NCBI GenBank assembly: GCA_903925075.1
Contig: CAIYDQ010000174.1
Coordinates: 1 to 60,425 of the forward strand
DNA from: an uncultured Geobacter sp.
Lineage (GTDB): Bacteria > Desulfobacterota > Desulfuromonadia > Geobacterales > Geobacteraceae
Direction of reading: 5' to 3'
DNA length: 60,425 bases
A program made the translations under genes and the position numbers. The notes under the pieces were generated by a model. It saw only the letters and a list, made by a program, of their open reading frames with translations, ran no database searches and was not told the origin of the DNA. Below are positions 47,415-56,798 of the stretch, piece after piece; the stretch's first letter is position 1, and each line of letters opens with the position of its first letter.

Positions 47415-48134
47415 TCACTGAGCCGCGGCGAAGCGGTCCCGTCCCTGTTTCTTGGCCAGGTACAGGGCGTCGTCGGCCAGCTTGATGCAGGCGTCCAGGC
47501 TCATGCCGCGGCTGAAGGCTCCCACGCCGACGCTCATGGTTACCTTCAACTCCTGCTGCTCCCACGGCACCGAATTCGCTCTCACCCGGGCGATCAGTTT
47601 CTCGGCGACCAGGCAGGCCTTGGTCAGACCCGTTTCCGGCAGCAGGATCAGGAACTCCTCTCCTCCCCAGCGGCCGCAAAGATCCTCGGCGCGCAACTCG
47701 TGACCAAAGCTGTCGGCGATCGACTTCAGCACCCGGTCGCCCGCCTGATGTCCGAAGGTGTCGTTGATGATCTTGAAATGGTCAAGGTCGGCGATCAGGA
47801 TGGAGAAGTGGCAACCGTGCCGCTCGGCCCGGCTCTGCTCCATCGCCAACTGCTCCATGAGCTTCCAGCGGTTGGCGAGGCCGGTGAGCAGGTCGGTGCT
47901 GGCGGTGACTTCGAAGCGCTCCTTGATCTCCATCAACTGAGACTGATAGCGGTCGCTGATGGAAACGGTCTTGTTGAAGCAGCGCAAAAGCTTGCGATAG
48001 CCGGCCATAAACCGCTCCATGTCGGGCGCCAGCGGGTTGGCCCGGGCCGCGGCCTTTTCCAGGGCGAGGCGCATCTCCGCCAGCAGGTCGTCGTCCGCCG
48101 GTTCGCGCGGCGGCGAGGCCTCCATCGGGGTCAT
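47415..48134 (-). CDS. siaD: Diguanylate cyclase SiaD
   Basis: A 239-aa protein. A helical N-terminus (about 1-70) precedes a GGDEF domain with active-site RWGGEEF and an upstream RAED fitting the RxxD inhibitory site. In Pseudomonas, SiaD is activated by unphosphorylated SiaC and makes c-di-GMP that drives aggregation and biofilm formation. Here it is the last gene of siaA-B-C-D and overlaps siaC through ATGA. The start follows AGAGGAGCAGTC. Confidence 0.9.
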   Translation of the reverse strand: MTPMEASPPREPADDDLLAEMRLALEKAAARANPLAPDMERFMAGYRKLLRCFNKTVSISDRYQSQLMEIKERFEVTASTDLLTGLANRWKLMEQLAMEQSRAERHGCHFSILIADLDHFKIINDTFGHQAGDRVLKSIADSFGHELRAEDLCGRWGGEEFLILLPETGLTKACLVAEKLIARVRANSVPWEQQELKVTMSVGVGAFSRGMSLDACIKLADDALYLAKKQGRDRFAAAQ

Positions 48135-48517
48135 GACTGCTCCTCTTGATAACTGCGGATGGCGAAAGGAAGGGTCACCTCTTCCTGGAATTCCTGCGCC
48201 AGGTCGAGCGAGCGCGGGTTTTCCTGGTCGTAACGCCAGACAAGGGAGATCCGGGCGCCTTTGCAGTGAGCCTCTTCCAGAATGTCGAGCAGATCGAGCA
48301 TGCATTTGGTGCTGCTGCTGTTCAGATAGCTGACGTTGATGTCCAGGTTCAGCGTCGATTCCCCTGCAAGATACTCCTTCAGCCAGCCGGCGACCGGGGC
48401 GTAGAATTCGAAGGAGTTCTCCGGGTAGGATTCCCCGCGGATCAGCAGCACCCGTTCGTCCGGCTGGAAAATGATGCGGGGGGTGGATGCCGATTGTTCT
48501 ATGTCGAGCGTGCGCAT
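48131..48517 (-). CDS. siaC: SiaC-family regulatory phosphoprotein (DUF1987)
   Basis: A 128-aa protein with the DUF1987 pattern GESYPENSFEFYAPVAGWLKEYL and LDINVSYLNSSSTKCMLDLLD. The Ser/Thr stretch at about 67-70 is where the family is phosphorylated. SiaB phosphorylates it, SiaA dephosphorylates it, and the free form activates SiaD. The ATG at 48517 follows GGAGG and overlaps the siaB stop by one base; a TTG just before it is less likely. Confidence 0.92.
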   Translation of the reverse strand: MRTLDIEQSASTPRIIFQPDERVLLIRGESYPENSFEFYAPVAGWLKEYLAGESTLNLDINVSYLNSSSTKCMLDLLDILEEAHCKGARISLVWRYDQENPRSLDLAQEFQEEVTLPFAIRSYQEEQS

Positions 48518-49056
48518 CAACTTGCCCTCCTGATCAGAGTCTTCAGGGTGAAAAAAGCATACCGGTCGTCGATGTCGCGCAGCGAGTATTCGAGCTTGGC
48601 CGGCGAGCGTTTGGCCATCTCCATCAGGCCGATGCCCGCCCCCTCGCCCGGCAGCACGTCGCAGCGCAACTGCTGGCGGATCGCCTTTTTCAGGGCATCC
48701 GCGTCGAAAGCGTTGATGCGGTCGATGCGGGAGACCAATTTTTCCACGTCCGCCTTGAGGATGACGTTGCCCGAGGCGACCGCGTAGCAGTCGCCGTGCT
48801 TGGCGATGAGGATCGTGGCCGAGCCGGTGTCCTCGATGGGGATCTGGTTGCGAGTCAGGTAATTGCGGGCGTTTTGCGTCATCTCTATGTAGACCGCGAA
48901 GACATCCTGCACCGCCATGCGCGCGATGTTTTCGGCAGCCAAATGGTTCTTGATCGCCGTCCCCATCTCCTCGATGATGCTATGGGAGAAAGGGCCGTTG
49001 AAACACATCAAGATGCCGTCTTTGGTGAACTGTTCTCTGAGCAGGAATAGGTCCAT
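48517..49056 (-). CDS. siaB: SiaB-family protein kinase
   Basis: A 179-aa GHKL-like serine/threonine kinase of the SiaB type. The phrase AVYIEMTQNARNYLTRN is the N-box helix and EGAGIGLMEMAKRSP the glycine-rich ATP lid. It phosphorylates SiaC and so turns SiaD down. The start follows AAAGGAG; two adjacent ATGs (49059 and 49056) are possible. It begins 11 bp after siaA. Confidence 0.92.
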   Translation of the reverse strand: MDLFLLREQFTKDGILMCFNGPFSHSIIEEMGTAIKNHLAAENIARMAVQDVFAVYIEMTQNARNYLTRNQIPIEDTGSATILIAKHGDCYAVASGNVILKADVEKLVSRIDRINAFDADALKKAIRQQLRCDVLPGEGAGIGLMEMAKRSPAKLEYSLRDIDDRYAFFTLKTLIRRAS

Positions 49057-49067
49057 CATGGGCTCCT

Positions 49068-51050
49068 TTATTTGATTTGAAATCCGATCACCGTGATGTC
49101 GTCGCGCTGCCGGTGATCGTCCCGGCGCTCGTCGAGCAAGCGCTCGAAGGACGCCAGTTGGGCGGACATCTCCAGCTTGGCGTTGTGCGCGAGCATCGCC
49201 TTGAAGCGGTCGTTGCCGAAACCGTACCCCTTGGGACCGAACGGCTCGTCCAACAGTCCGTCGGTGGTAAGGTAGCACGACTGCACCGCGGACAGCACGA
49301 AATAATGGTTGACGTAAACGAAGTCGAGCCGAGACCCTTTGTAGCCGACCCGCTGCAGATCGCCCTTGATTTCCTGCACCTCGCCCGAGGCCAGCAGGTA
49401 GAGCGAGAGCCCCGCGCCCGCGAAGGTGAGCTGCCCGCGCTCCCGATCGACCATGCACAGGGCGATGTCCAACCCGGCGTCGACCTCGCGCAGGTTCAGG
49501 GTCTTTCTCAGCACGCGGTTCAACTCGGACAGTATCCGGGAGGGATCGTCGTTGCAGATCAGGTCGACCACGTGGTTCAACACCGAGTTGACGGTCATGG
49601 TCATGAAGGCGCCCGGCACGCCGTGGCCGGTGCAGTCGATGACCGCCACCAGGAAATGCCCGGGGAACTCCCGCAGGTAATAGAAATCCCCTCCCACCAC
49701 TTGTTTCGGCCGGTAGAGGATGAAATGCTCGGCGAGGCAACGCTCGCGCAGTTGCTGATCGGCCAATATGGAGTTCTGGATGATGCCGGCGTACTTGATG
49801 CTTTCCAGCATCTTGTTCTGGGATTCGGCCAGTTCCCTGTTGCTGGCGGAAAGCTGGTCGGTCCTCTCCTGAACCTTGGCCTCCAGGTTCCTGGTGTGGT
49901 CGAGGACGGTGGCCGTCATGGTGTTGAACGAGCCGGTCAATTCGGCGAATTCGTCGCGGCCGGAGATCGGCAGGGTGACGTCGTAGCGCCCGCCCGCCAC
50001 CTCGCGGGAGGCCCTGGTCAGGCGGGTGAGCGGCACCAGCACCATCTTGTTCATCGACAGCGCCAAGGTGACGATCACCAGCAAAAGCGACAGGAACATG
50101 ATGGCGATGATCGGATAGAAGGCCTTCATGCTGATGACGCGCGACACGTCCACCAGCACCACGTTGAACCAGCCCACCCCTTGCAGGTAGGAGGCCGCCA
50201 CCAGATAGTCTTTGCCCCCGAAACTGGCGGGGAAGGCCACCACGTCCTTCTTCAGGGCTGCCAGGGTGGCTATCGAGCGGCGCAACTGCTCCTGCTGCGC
50301 CGGATCGTCCATCAGGCTGAAAATGGTGGTCTTCTGGGCGGGATCGACCGTGCCGGCGTTGTGCTCGACGATGGCGCGGTTTTCGTGGGCCTGCACGATG
50401 CCGGACTTGTCGATCAGCATGGTCGACAGCCCCTGCTCCTTGGAGAAGACGATCTCGTTGAGGAAGTCGGTGATGGTGATGCCGCCGCCGCAGATGCCGA
50501 TTTTTTTCCCGTCGGTCCCTTTCATCGCCGCGTTGAACCAGACCTTGGTCTCGCCCAGGAACGGGTTGTAATCGAGATTCAGGTCGCACTCCTCGATGTG
50601 CTTCATCCCCTCGAAATACCACCTGTCGTGCGGCTTATTCGCATCCAGCGTCACCAGCTTCATCTGGCCGGCGCCCGCCTTCTTGTCGTACACGTAGTAG
50701 TGCGACTTGGCGGCCAGGGCGATGAAGAAGCTCTTGTCGCGGAACAGTTTGCGGTAGCTCTCCAACTCCGAGAGCGCCTCAAGTTTGGCCTGGGGGTTGT
50801 TCTCGTCGAGCGCCCATTTTTTGAGGGATTGGTCGTCCGCCATCTTTTGGGCCAGCACCACTTCCCGGTCGATGATGGAGACGATCTTGTTCTTCTCCAG
50901 CAGCGCTTCCTTGGTGGCGAAGCTCATGGCCAGGCGATCGATGATGCGGCTGGTGCCCAGGTAAAAAGCGAAGAGGGTGACCAGCCCGATCACCAGATAT
51001 ACCAGCACGATGACGGCGATGAACTTTGATTTCAGACTGGAAAGCTGCAT
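49068..51050 (-). CDS. siaA: SiaA membrane phosphatase (dCache-HAMP-PP2C)
   Basis: A 660-aa protein. TM1 (about 10-31) and TM2 (about 315-337) flank a dCache-type periplasmic sensor with the phrase DRWYFEGMKHIEECDLNLDY. A HAMP domain (about 338-392), a coiled coil and a SpoIIE/PP2C phosphatase domain (about 425-658) follow; YRPKQVVGGDFYYL, VIDCTGHGVPGAFMTM and TTDGLLDE give the metal-binding Asp residues. It senses an external cue and dephosphorylates SiaC. First gene of the sia operon. Confidence 0.93.
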   Translation of the reverse strand: MQLSSLKSKFIAVIVLVYLVIGLVTLFAFYLGTSRIIDRLAMSFATKEALLEKNKIVSIIDREVVLAQKMADDQSLKKWALDENNPQAKLEALSELESYRKLFRDKSFFIALAAKSHYYVYDKKAGAGQMKLVTLDANKPHDRWYFEGMKHIEECDLNLDYNPFLGETKVWFNAAMKGTDGKKIGICGGGITITDFLNEIVFSKEQGLSTMLIDKSGIVQAHENRAIVEHNAGTVDPAQKTTIFSLMDDPAQQEQLRRSIATLAALKKDVVAFPASFGGKDYLVAASYLQGVGWFNVVLVDVSRVISMKAFYPIIAIMFLSLLLVIVTLALSMNKMVLVPLTRLTRASREVAGGRYDVTLPISGRDEFAELTGSFNTMTATVLDHTRNLEAKVQERTDQLSASNRELAESQNKMLESIKYAGIIQNSILADQQLRERCLAEHFILYRPKQVVGGDFYYLREFPGHFLVAVIDCTGHGVPGAFMTMTVNSVLNHVVDLICNDDPSRILSELNRVLRKTLNLREVDAGLDIALCMVDRERGQLTFAGAGLSLYLLASGEVQEIKGDLQRVGYKGSRLDFVYVNHYFVLSAVQSCYLTTDGLLDEPFGPKGYGFGNDRFKAMLAHNAKLEMSAQLASFERLLDERRDDHRQRDDITVIGFQIK

Positions 51051-51065
51051 CTATGTGGTCCTTCG

Positions 51066-51208
51066 CCATTCGAAAGTAACTATCCGCCATATCAGCTGCC
51101 AACTTCGCACATCTGTAGGTCGTGTTGAACGGCTTCATCGTGAAACGCGACATTGCCACCGTGGCGCCGTAGCGACGTCGCGTTTCGTACCTCAACGCGA
51201 CCTACGGA
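51066..51208. repeat. Dispersed palindromic repeat, copy 3
   Basis: It is nearly identical to copy 1 over about 130 bp, including the left flank (GCCAACTTCGCACATCT). Its right end GTAGGTC supplies the stop codon of the kinase gene at 51202, so the element probably inserted at, or recombined into, the 3' end of that gene. It lies upstream of siaA. Confidence 0.85.
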
Positions 51209-53142
51209 AACTCGTTCTCGCGCTCCGCGCTCCTGGCGGCCGGGAGGTAGAGCGTGAAGGTGGTCCCTTGGCCGAGACGGGTGTCGAAGGTGATCCCCCC
51301 GCCGTGCCTGGTCACCGTCGCGTGCACCGTCGCCAAACCCAGGCCGGTCCCAAGCTTCGCCTTGGTGGTGAAATAGGGGGTGAAGATGTTGGCCTTGTCC
51401 TCGTCCCTGATGCCGCACCCCTGGTCCTCGAAGCGCAGCTCGACGTAGTGGCCGGCGGCGGGGACGGGAAGCTGCTCGTCATAACTGCTCACGTTCCTGC
51501 CGCGCACGGTCAAAACGCCCCCCTCGGGCATGGCCTGCACCGCGTTGATGCAGATGCAGTTGAACGCCTGGCGGATCTGGGCGTCGTCGACGTGCAGGTA
51601 GCAAAGCGAGGCGGGAAGCTCGCGCCGGCCGACCACCGCCGTGCCGCTCACCGCCAACGCCAGCGATTCCTCGACCAGGCTCGGCACCGAAACCGCCTTT
51701 CTGATCGGGGCGCCGCCGTTGGCGAAGCTCAGCAGCTGGCTGGCCAGGCCGGCCGCGCGCGCGGTGGCTTTCTCTGCATGCACCAGCAGCCCGTAGGCGC
51801 GGTCGGACTCGTCGACGAACTTTCTGGCGAAGGGAATATAGCCCATGACGCCGGTAAGCGCGTTGTTGAAGTTGTGGGCGATCCCCCCCGCCAGCACGCC
51901 GATCGACTCCAATTTCTGATTGCGGACGATCTGCCGCTGCAGCATTTCCCGCTCGGTCATGTCGATCATGATGTCGACGGTGCGAGTCCCGGAGAGCTGG
52001 TTGCTGCAGAGCAGCTCGCGCAGCGAACCGTCCCTGCAGACCACCTGCACGTCGTAAAAGGAAGCCTCGCCCGTCCCCTGCTTCCAGGCCTCTATCGCCG
52101 CGCATCTCAGAGCGGTCGCCCGCGCCCGCTTGTCGGGGTCGGGACAGGCAAGCTTCAGCCAGTCGTCGACGCTGCCGACCTCCTCGTGCCCGTAGCCGAT
52201 GCGCTCCCGCATGAAACGATTCAGGTGCTCGATGCCGTTGTCGGCGTCCGACCAGATGATGCCGACCGGCAACTGTTCCACCAGGTTCCTCAACTCCAGC
52301 TTCACCTTGCCGCGCTCCTCGATCTCCAGCTCCAGGCTGCGGTTGATGACCACCAGCCGCTCCCGGGAAGCGATCTCCTGCTCCATGGCGGCCCGCAGCT
52401 CGTCGTGCAGGCGGCGGTTTTCCCGGTCGCGCTCCGCAAGCGATGCGGCGAGCTGGTTGACCGCGGCCGAGGCCCGCCCCGGTTCGTCGTCTGAGGCGAT
52501 CGCTATGCGCGACAGATAATCGCCGCCGTGCACGTTGTGCAGTCCTAGCATGAGCGCCTGGAAAGAGCGGGTAACCCGCCGCAGCAGCAGATAACAGGAA
52601 CAGGCGACCAGCAGCCAGAACAACAAGGCCAGGGCCAGGGCGCTCGCCACCAGTTTTTGCGCGGTGCGCGACAGGTCCTCGGTCCCGCGGTAAAGGCGCA
52701 CCCGGCCGAGCAGATTGCCGTTGGCTTCGTCCCCCTTCTCCATGCTGGGGAGCAAGGAAAAGGAATGGCTGCGCACCTCGCTCGCTTCGCTGAGGCAGCG
52801 CGAGCTATCGATCGGCTGACCGGCGGGGAACTGCACCAGCAAGCGGTTGTCGGCGGCGAATATTTCCACCCCCCGGATCTGGGGGACTCTCAAAACCTGC
52901 TCGGCGCAGGCTACGAGGAGTTCGCGGTTTTCCGCGTACAGCGGCAGCCGAACGGTATCGGCAAACCCCTTGCTCAGCAACTGGAGCTTTTCCGAGGCAT
53001 GGCGCTTGTCTTGCCGGATTTGATGAACGACGAACAGGGTGCCGAAAAGAAAGGTAATGACGGCCGTCAAAAGGGTGAACAGGGAGAACAACCTGAACTG
53101 GAAGCTGGAGCGGATGGTTGACAGTCGTGCGCGTATTGACAT
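51202..53142 (-). CDS. Membrane sensor histidine kinase (HAMP-PAS), paralogue A
   Basis: A 646-aa kinase. TM1 (about 16-38) and TM2 (about 165-187) flank a periplasmic domain of about 125 residues. A HAMP domain (about 188-240), coiled coil, PAS (about 275-395; PVGIIWSDADNGIEHLNRFM), HisKA with GGIAHNFNNALTGVMGY and HATPase_c (CINAVQAMPEGG, EDQGCGI, GTGLGLATVHA) follow. The last residues (ENEFP and TAG) run into the dispersed repeat. A tandem paralogue lies 108 bp upstream. The ribosome binding site is weak (GGTAAAAAAG). Confidence 0.9.
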   Translation of the reverse strand: MSIRARLSTIRSSFQFRLFSLFTLLTAVITFLFGTLFVVHQIRQDKRHASEKLQLLSKGFADTVRLPLYAENRELLVACAEQVLRVPQIRGVEIFAADNRLLVQFPAGQPIDSSRCLSEASEVRSHSFSLLPSMEKGDEANGNLLGRVRLYRGTEDLSRTAQKLVASALALALLFWLLVACSCYLLLRRVTRSFQALMLGLHNVHGGDYLSRIAIASDDEPGRASAAVNQLAASLAERDRENRRLHDELRAAMEQEIASRERLVVINRSLELEIEERGKVKLELRNLVEQLPVGIIWSDADNGIEHLNRFMRERIGYGHEEVGSVDDWLKLACPDPDKRARATALRCAAIEAWKQGTGEASFYDVQVVCRDGSLRELLCSNQLSGTRTVDIMIDMTEREMLQRQIVRNQKLESIGVLAGGIAHNFNNALTGVMGYIPFARKFVDESDRAYGLLVHAEKATARAAGLASQLLSFANGGAPIRKAVSVPSLVEESLALAVSGTAVVGRRELPASLCYLHVDDAQIRQAFNCICINAVQAMPEGGVLTVRGRNVSSYDEQLPVPAAGHYVELRFEDQGCGIRDEDKANIFTPYFTTKAKLGTGLGLATVHATVTRHGGGITFDTRLGQGTTFTLYLPAARSAERENEFP

Positions 53143-53250
53143 CTTTTTTACCGGAGTGCGGGAGATAATTGCCTGGACACACTTTTGCCAGCGGCAAACT
53201 TAACACATGCTCTCCCGAATGCAAGAACTATCTGAAATTACTACAGGTTG

Positions 53251-55203
53251 TTAATTAGCCTGCGTCGCGTTTTCTTCCGGCGCGGCGCTCTTGGCCGCCG
53301 GCAGGTAGAGGGTGAAGGTCGTCCCCCGGCCGAGCATGGTGGCGAAGTTGATCATCCCGCCGTGCCTGGTGACGATGGAGTGCACGGTCGCGAGCCCCAG
53401 GCCGGTCCCCACTTCCGCCTTGGTGGTGAAGTAAGGGGTGAAGATGTTGGCCTTGTCCTCCTCCCTGATGCCGCACCCTTGATCCTCGAAACGAAGCTCC
53501 ACGTAATCACCGGCGGCGGCGACCGGCAGCTTTTCCTCCTAGGTGCTGACGTTGCGGCCGCGCACGGTCAACACGCCACCGTCGGGCATGGACTGCACCG
53601 CGTTGATGCAGATGCAGCTGAACGCCTGGCTGATCTGCCGGACGTCGGCCTGCACGTAGCGCAGGGAGGGGGGAAGCTGCAGGTGGCCGGTCACCTTGGA
53701 GCCGCTCACCGCCAGGGCCACCGACTCGTCGACCAGCCCCAATACCGAGACCGCTTTCCTGACGGGCGCCCCGCCGTTGGCGAAAGTCAGCAGTTGACTG
53801 GCAAGGCCGGCGGCCCGCGCGGTCGCTTTTTCGGCATGCAGCAGCAGTTCGTAGGCCCGGTTCGACGGGTCGACGAACTTTCGAGCCAGGGTGACGTACC
53901 CCATCACCCCGGTGAGCGCGTTGTTGAAATTGTGGGCGATCCCCCCCGCCAGTACCCCTATCGATTCCAGTTTCTGATTCCTGACGATCTGCCGCTGCAG
54001 CATCTCCCGTTCGGTCATGTCGATCATGATGTCGACGGTGCGCGTTCCGGACAACTGGTTGCTGCAATTGAGTTCGCGCAGCGAGCCGTCCTTGCAGACC
54101 ACCTGTACGTCGTAGAAGGAGACCTGGCCGGCCCCTTCCTTCCAGGCGCCGATGGCGGCCTGCCTGAGCCCGGCGACCCGCTCCCGCTGCGAGCGCTCCG
54201 GACAGGCGTGGGACAACCAGCCGTCCACGCTGCGCACCTCGTCCGGCCCGTACCCTATGCGCTCCAGCATGAAGTTGTTGAGGTGTTCGATGGTGCCGTC
54301 GGAGTCCGACCAGATGATCCCCACCGGCAATTGGTCCACCAGGTTCCTCAGTTCCTGTCTCACCCGCGTGCGCTCGGCGACCTCGATCTCCAGGCTGCGG
54401 TTGATGGCGACCAGGCGCTCGCTGGAGGCGATCTCCAGCTCCATGGCCGCCATCAGCTCGCCGTTCAGGCGGCGGTTTTCCTGGTCGCGCTGCCACAGCG
54501 ACTCGGCCAGCTCGTTGACCGACGCCGAGGCCCTCCCCGGCTCGTCGTCGGTGGAGACCTCGATGCGCGAGAGGTAATCGCCGCTATGGACGTTGTGCAG
54601 GCCCAGCATCAAGGCCTGGAAGGAGCGGGTGACGCGCCGCAGCAGCAGATAACAGGAACAGGAGACCAAGAGCCAGAACAAAAAGGCCACGGCGCAGGCG
54701 GAAACAACCAGGGTGCGGGCGGTGCGGGAGAGATCGTCGGTGCTGCGGTAGAGGCGGACTTGTCCGATCAGCATGTCTTGCCGATCGCCTCCGGCCGGAG
54801 CCGCTTCCGGCAAAAGCGACATGGAAAAGCTGCGCACCGCCGCCGTCTTGACCAGGCAGGCGGCCAGGTCGGTGCCGGAGGAGGAGCGCGACTGCGCCAG
54901 CAGTTGACGGTTGGCGGAAAAAATCTCCACGGCGCGCACTTGAGGAAGCCTCAGCGCCTCCTCGGCGTGCTGCTGCAGGAGACGGCGATTTTCGGCGTAC
55001 AAGGGGAGCCGGACGGCATCGGCGAAGGCCTCGGTCATCAACTGCAGCTTTTCCGAGGCGTGGCGCTCGTCGTCGTGGATCTGGTGCACGACGAACAAGG
55101 CGCCGAACAGGACGGTGATCGCCGCGGTCAAAAGGGTGAAGAGGAAGAAAAGCTTGAACTGAAAACTGGAGCGGATGCTTGAAAGTGGAGCGCAGATTGA
55201 CAT
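53251..55203 (-). pseudogene. Sensor histidine kinase paralogue B, interrupted by an amber codon
   Basis: It is colinear with the kinase at 51202-53142 (same TM, HAMP, PAS, HisKA order; SSFQFKLFFLFTLLTAAITV). The reading frame stops at a TAG (53539-53541) after LTVRGRNVST and resumes in the same frame with EEKLPVAAAGDYVELRFEDQ. The intact paralogue has a Tyr at the stop position. The 554-aa product lacks the ATP lid of HATPase_c and should not autophosphorylate, though it could still sense and dimerise. A GGAGG lies right at the stop, and a GTG at 53502 could restart the last 83 residues. Confidence 0.85.
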
Positions 55204-55342
55204 GGTGATTCACCCAAGAAGGCTGCGGCGGCATGGCCGCCAATGATGATCCATTGCCCGAGGCGCTAGCGCACCGATCCCGCAGCCCTTCATGAGGCGG
55301 GCCGCCAGGGCAACTTAACATATGCCAATTTGAAAGCAAGAA

Positions 55343-56635
55343 TTATCTGCTGCTGAAGCGCCGATCCGGCAAAATCATCCGCTCCAAGGTGGCGTCGAAA
55401 AAGCCGGCGCGGCAGTCCACTTCGTCGATGACGCCGTTTCTGAGCAGGGGCAGCAACCGGCAGCCGCCGAAGCAAAGCGGGAGATAGGCGCAGTCCAGGC
55501 AGCGCTCGTTTTGCCACAGGGTCAAGTTGTGCGATGCGCGGTAATCCTTGAAGCCCCCCGCCAGGGTACCGACCGAGAGTTCCGGCCATCCCATGAAGGA
55601 GGGGCACTTGTAGAGCGAGCCGTCCCAGTTCACCACCAGCTCGTTGTCAAGTTCGACCATGCAGATGCCCATGGTCGGCTTGAGCACGGCGAAGCCGCGC
55701 TTCAGCGTCTCTTCCCGAAGAAAGGGGATCGCCTCGGCCAGCCACGGTTCTGCGTTGGAGACGCAGCAGCCGCCGAGGTCCTTGGGGAGCGGTTCCCCCG
55801 ACTTGGGAAGCACTGGGGCGAACATGATCGGCTCCAAGAGCACCGGGTCGACGCCCGCCTCCAGCAGCGCGTCAAGCATTTCGGGGAAGCGCCGGTAGTT
55901 GTCGCGGGTGAAATTCCCGCCCAGCTTGAGTTTTACCAGTTGGTGGACCTGCCTGACGTTCTCCACGATGGCGTCGAAGCTCCCCGAGCCTGAGACGAAC
56001 GGACGCTGACCGTCGTGAATTTCGCGGGGGCCGTCGAGCGTGAGTTGGGCGGAGGTGAGTCCTAGCGGCGTCAGCGACTCCGCCACAGAGCGGGTCAAGA
56101 GGGTGCCGTTGCTGACCAGACTGAAGGAGAATTTGCTCCCCTTGGCGGCAGCCGCCTCGCCTATCGGCCGGGCGATCTGAAGCAGCAGAGGGACGTTGAG
56201 CAGCGGCTCGCCGCCGTAGAAGCGCAGTTCCACCTCCCGCCCGCGCCCGATCTGTTCCTTGACCACGTACTCCACGAAAAGCCGGGCGGTCTCGTCGCTC
56301 ATGGCGAAGCCGCCCCGGAACCCCTCCTCGTAGCAGTAGGGACAGGCAAGGTTGCAGTCGAGCGTCAGCACCAGGGTCGCCTTGAAGCGGCTGCTTTTGG
56401 CGTTGGTGCTATCCACCAGGCCGGCCATCTCTGCCCGTTCGGCGGCGGGGTCGTCCACCACCATCTCCAGGCGCTTCAAGGTGGCCAGATGCTCCGCGCT
56501 CAGCGTCCCCTCCTGGGCATCCGCCAATAGCGCTGCGGAAAGCCGGACAGTGGAACTTTTTTTAGTCGAGTACAGCAGGAAATAGCCGGGGGCTTCGCGG
56601 TCGGGATAAATCTTCAGGTAGCGGGAAAGGGGCAT
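55343..56635 (-). CDS. Geopeptide radical SAM/SPASM maturase
   Basis: A 430-aa peptide-modifying radical SAM enzyme. The SAM-cluster motif CNLACPYCY is at about residues 93-101, with the GGEP motif in YGGEPLLN. An N-terminal region (about 1-80) is likely the precursor-binding domain. The C-terminal SPASM region (about 320-420) supplies further Cys for auxiliary clusters (GICMVELDNELVVNWDGSLYKC, CLDCAYLPLCFGGC). It should form carbon-centred crosslinks in the short precursor encoded 64 bp upstream. The start follows AAAGAGAAACGACC. Confidence 0.92.
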   Translation of the reverse strand: MPLSRYLKIYPDREAPGYFLLYSTKKSSTVRLSAALLADAQEGTLSAEHLATLKRLEMVVDDPAAERAEMAGLVDSTNAKSSRFKATLVLTLDCNLACPYCYEEGFRGGFAMSDETARLFVEYVVKEQIGRGREVELRFYGGEPLLNVPLLLQIARPIGEAAAAKGSKFSFSLVSNGTLLTRSVAESLTPLGLTSAQLTLDGPREIHDGQRPFVSGSGSFDAIVENVRQVHQLVKLKLGGNFTRDNYRRFPEMLDALLEAGVDPVLLEPIMFAPVLPKSGEPLPKDLGGCCVSNAEPWLAEAIPFLREETLKRGFAVLKPTMGICMVELDNELVVNWDGSLYKCPSFMGWPELSVGTLAGGFKDYRASHNLTLWQNERCLDCAYLPLCFGGCRLLPLLRNGVIDEVDCRAGFFDATLERMILPDRRFSSR

Positions 56636-56658
56636 GGTCGTTTCTCTTTTAAGTAAGA

Positions 56659-56681
56659 AGGGGAGCCGAAAGGCCCCCCTA
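56659..56681 (-). terminator. Hairpin between the RiPP precursor and its maturase
   Basis: On the minus strand AGGGG-G-GCC pairs with GGC-T-CCCCT around TTTC, without a strong U-run. It probably acts as a leaky terminator or mRNA-stabilising hairpin so that more precursor than enzyme is made. Confidence 0.55.
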
Positions 56682-56699
56682 ATGAACCAAAAAAGCTGT

Positions 56700-56798
56700 T
56701 CAATTCCGAACCTGGGTCGCAGTACAACAGGCGCTTACCTCTATCGTGCACTCCACTCCTTCGTCCAATACCACTAAATCTTCTTGTTTAGTTAACAT
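56700..56798 (-). CDS. Geopeptide-type RiPP precursor (32 aa)
   Basis: A short gene with a perfect AAAAAGGAGG ribosome binding site. The product starts MLTKQEDLVVLDEGVECTIE and ends with a core containing VSACCTATQVRN, giving three Cys (17, 24 and 25). This matches the geopeptide family: an acidic leader with VLDEG and a short Cys-containing core, always beside a dedicated radical SAM maturase. The mature structure and role are unknown. It lies immediately upstream of the maturase and is divergent from a TonB receptor. Confidence 0.9.
   Translation of the reverse strand: MLTKQEDLVVLDEGVECTIEVSACCTATQVRN

Noticed and set aside
53539-53541. Amber codon in the kinase paralogue decoded as pyrrolysine
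   Set aside because: The paralogue has Tyr there, the protein is not a methylamine methyltransferase, and no Pyl genes are present in the window. A nonsense mutation is simpler.
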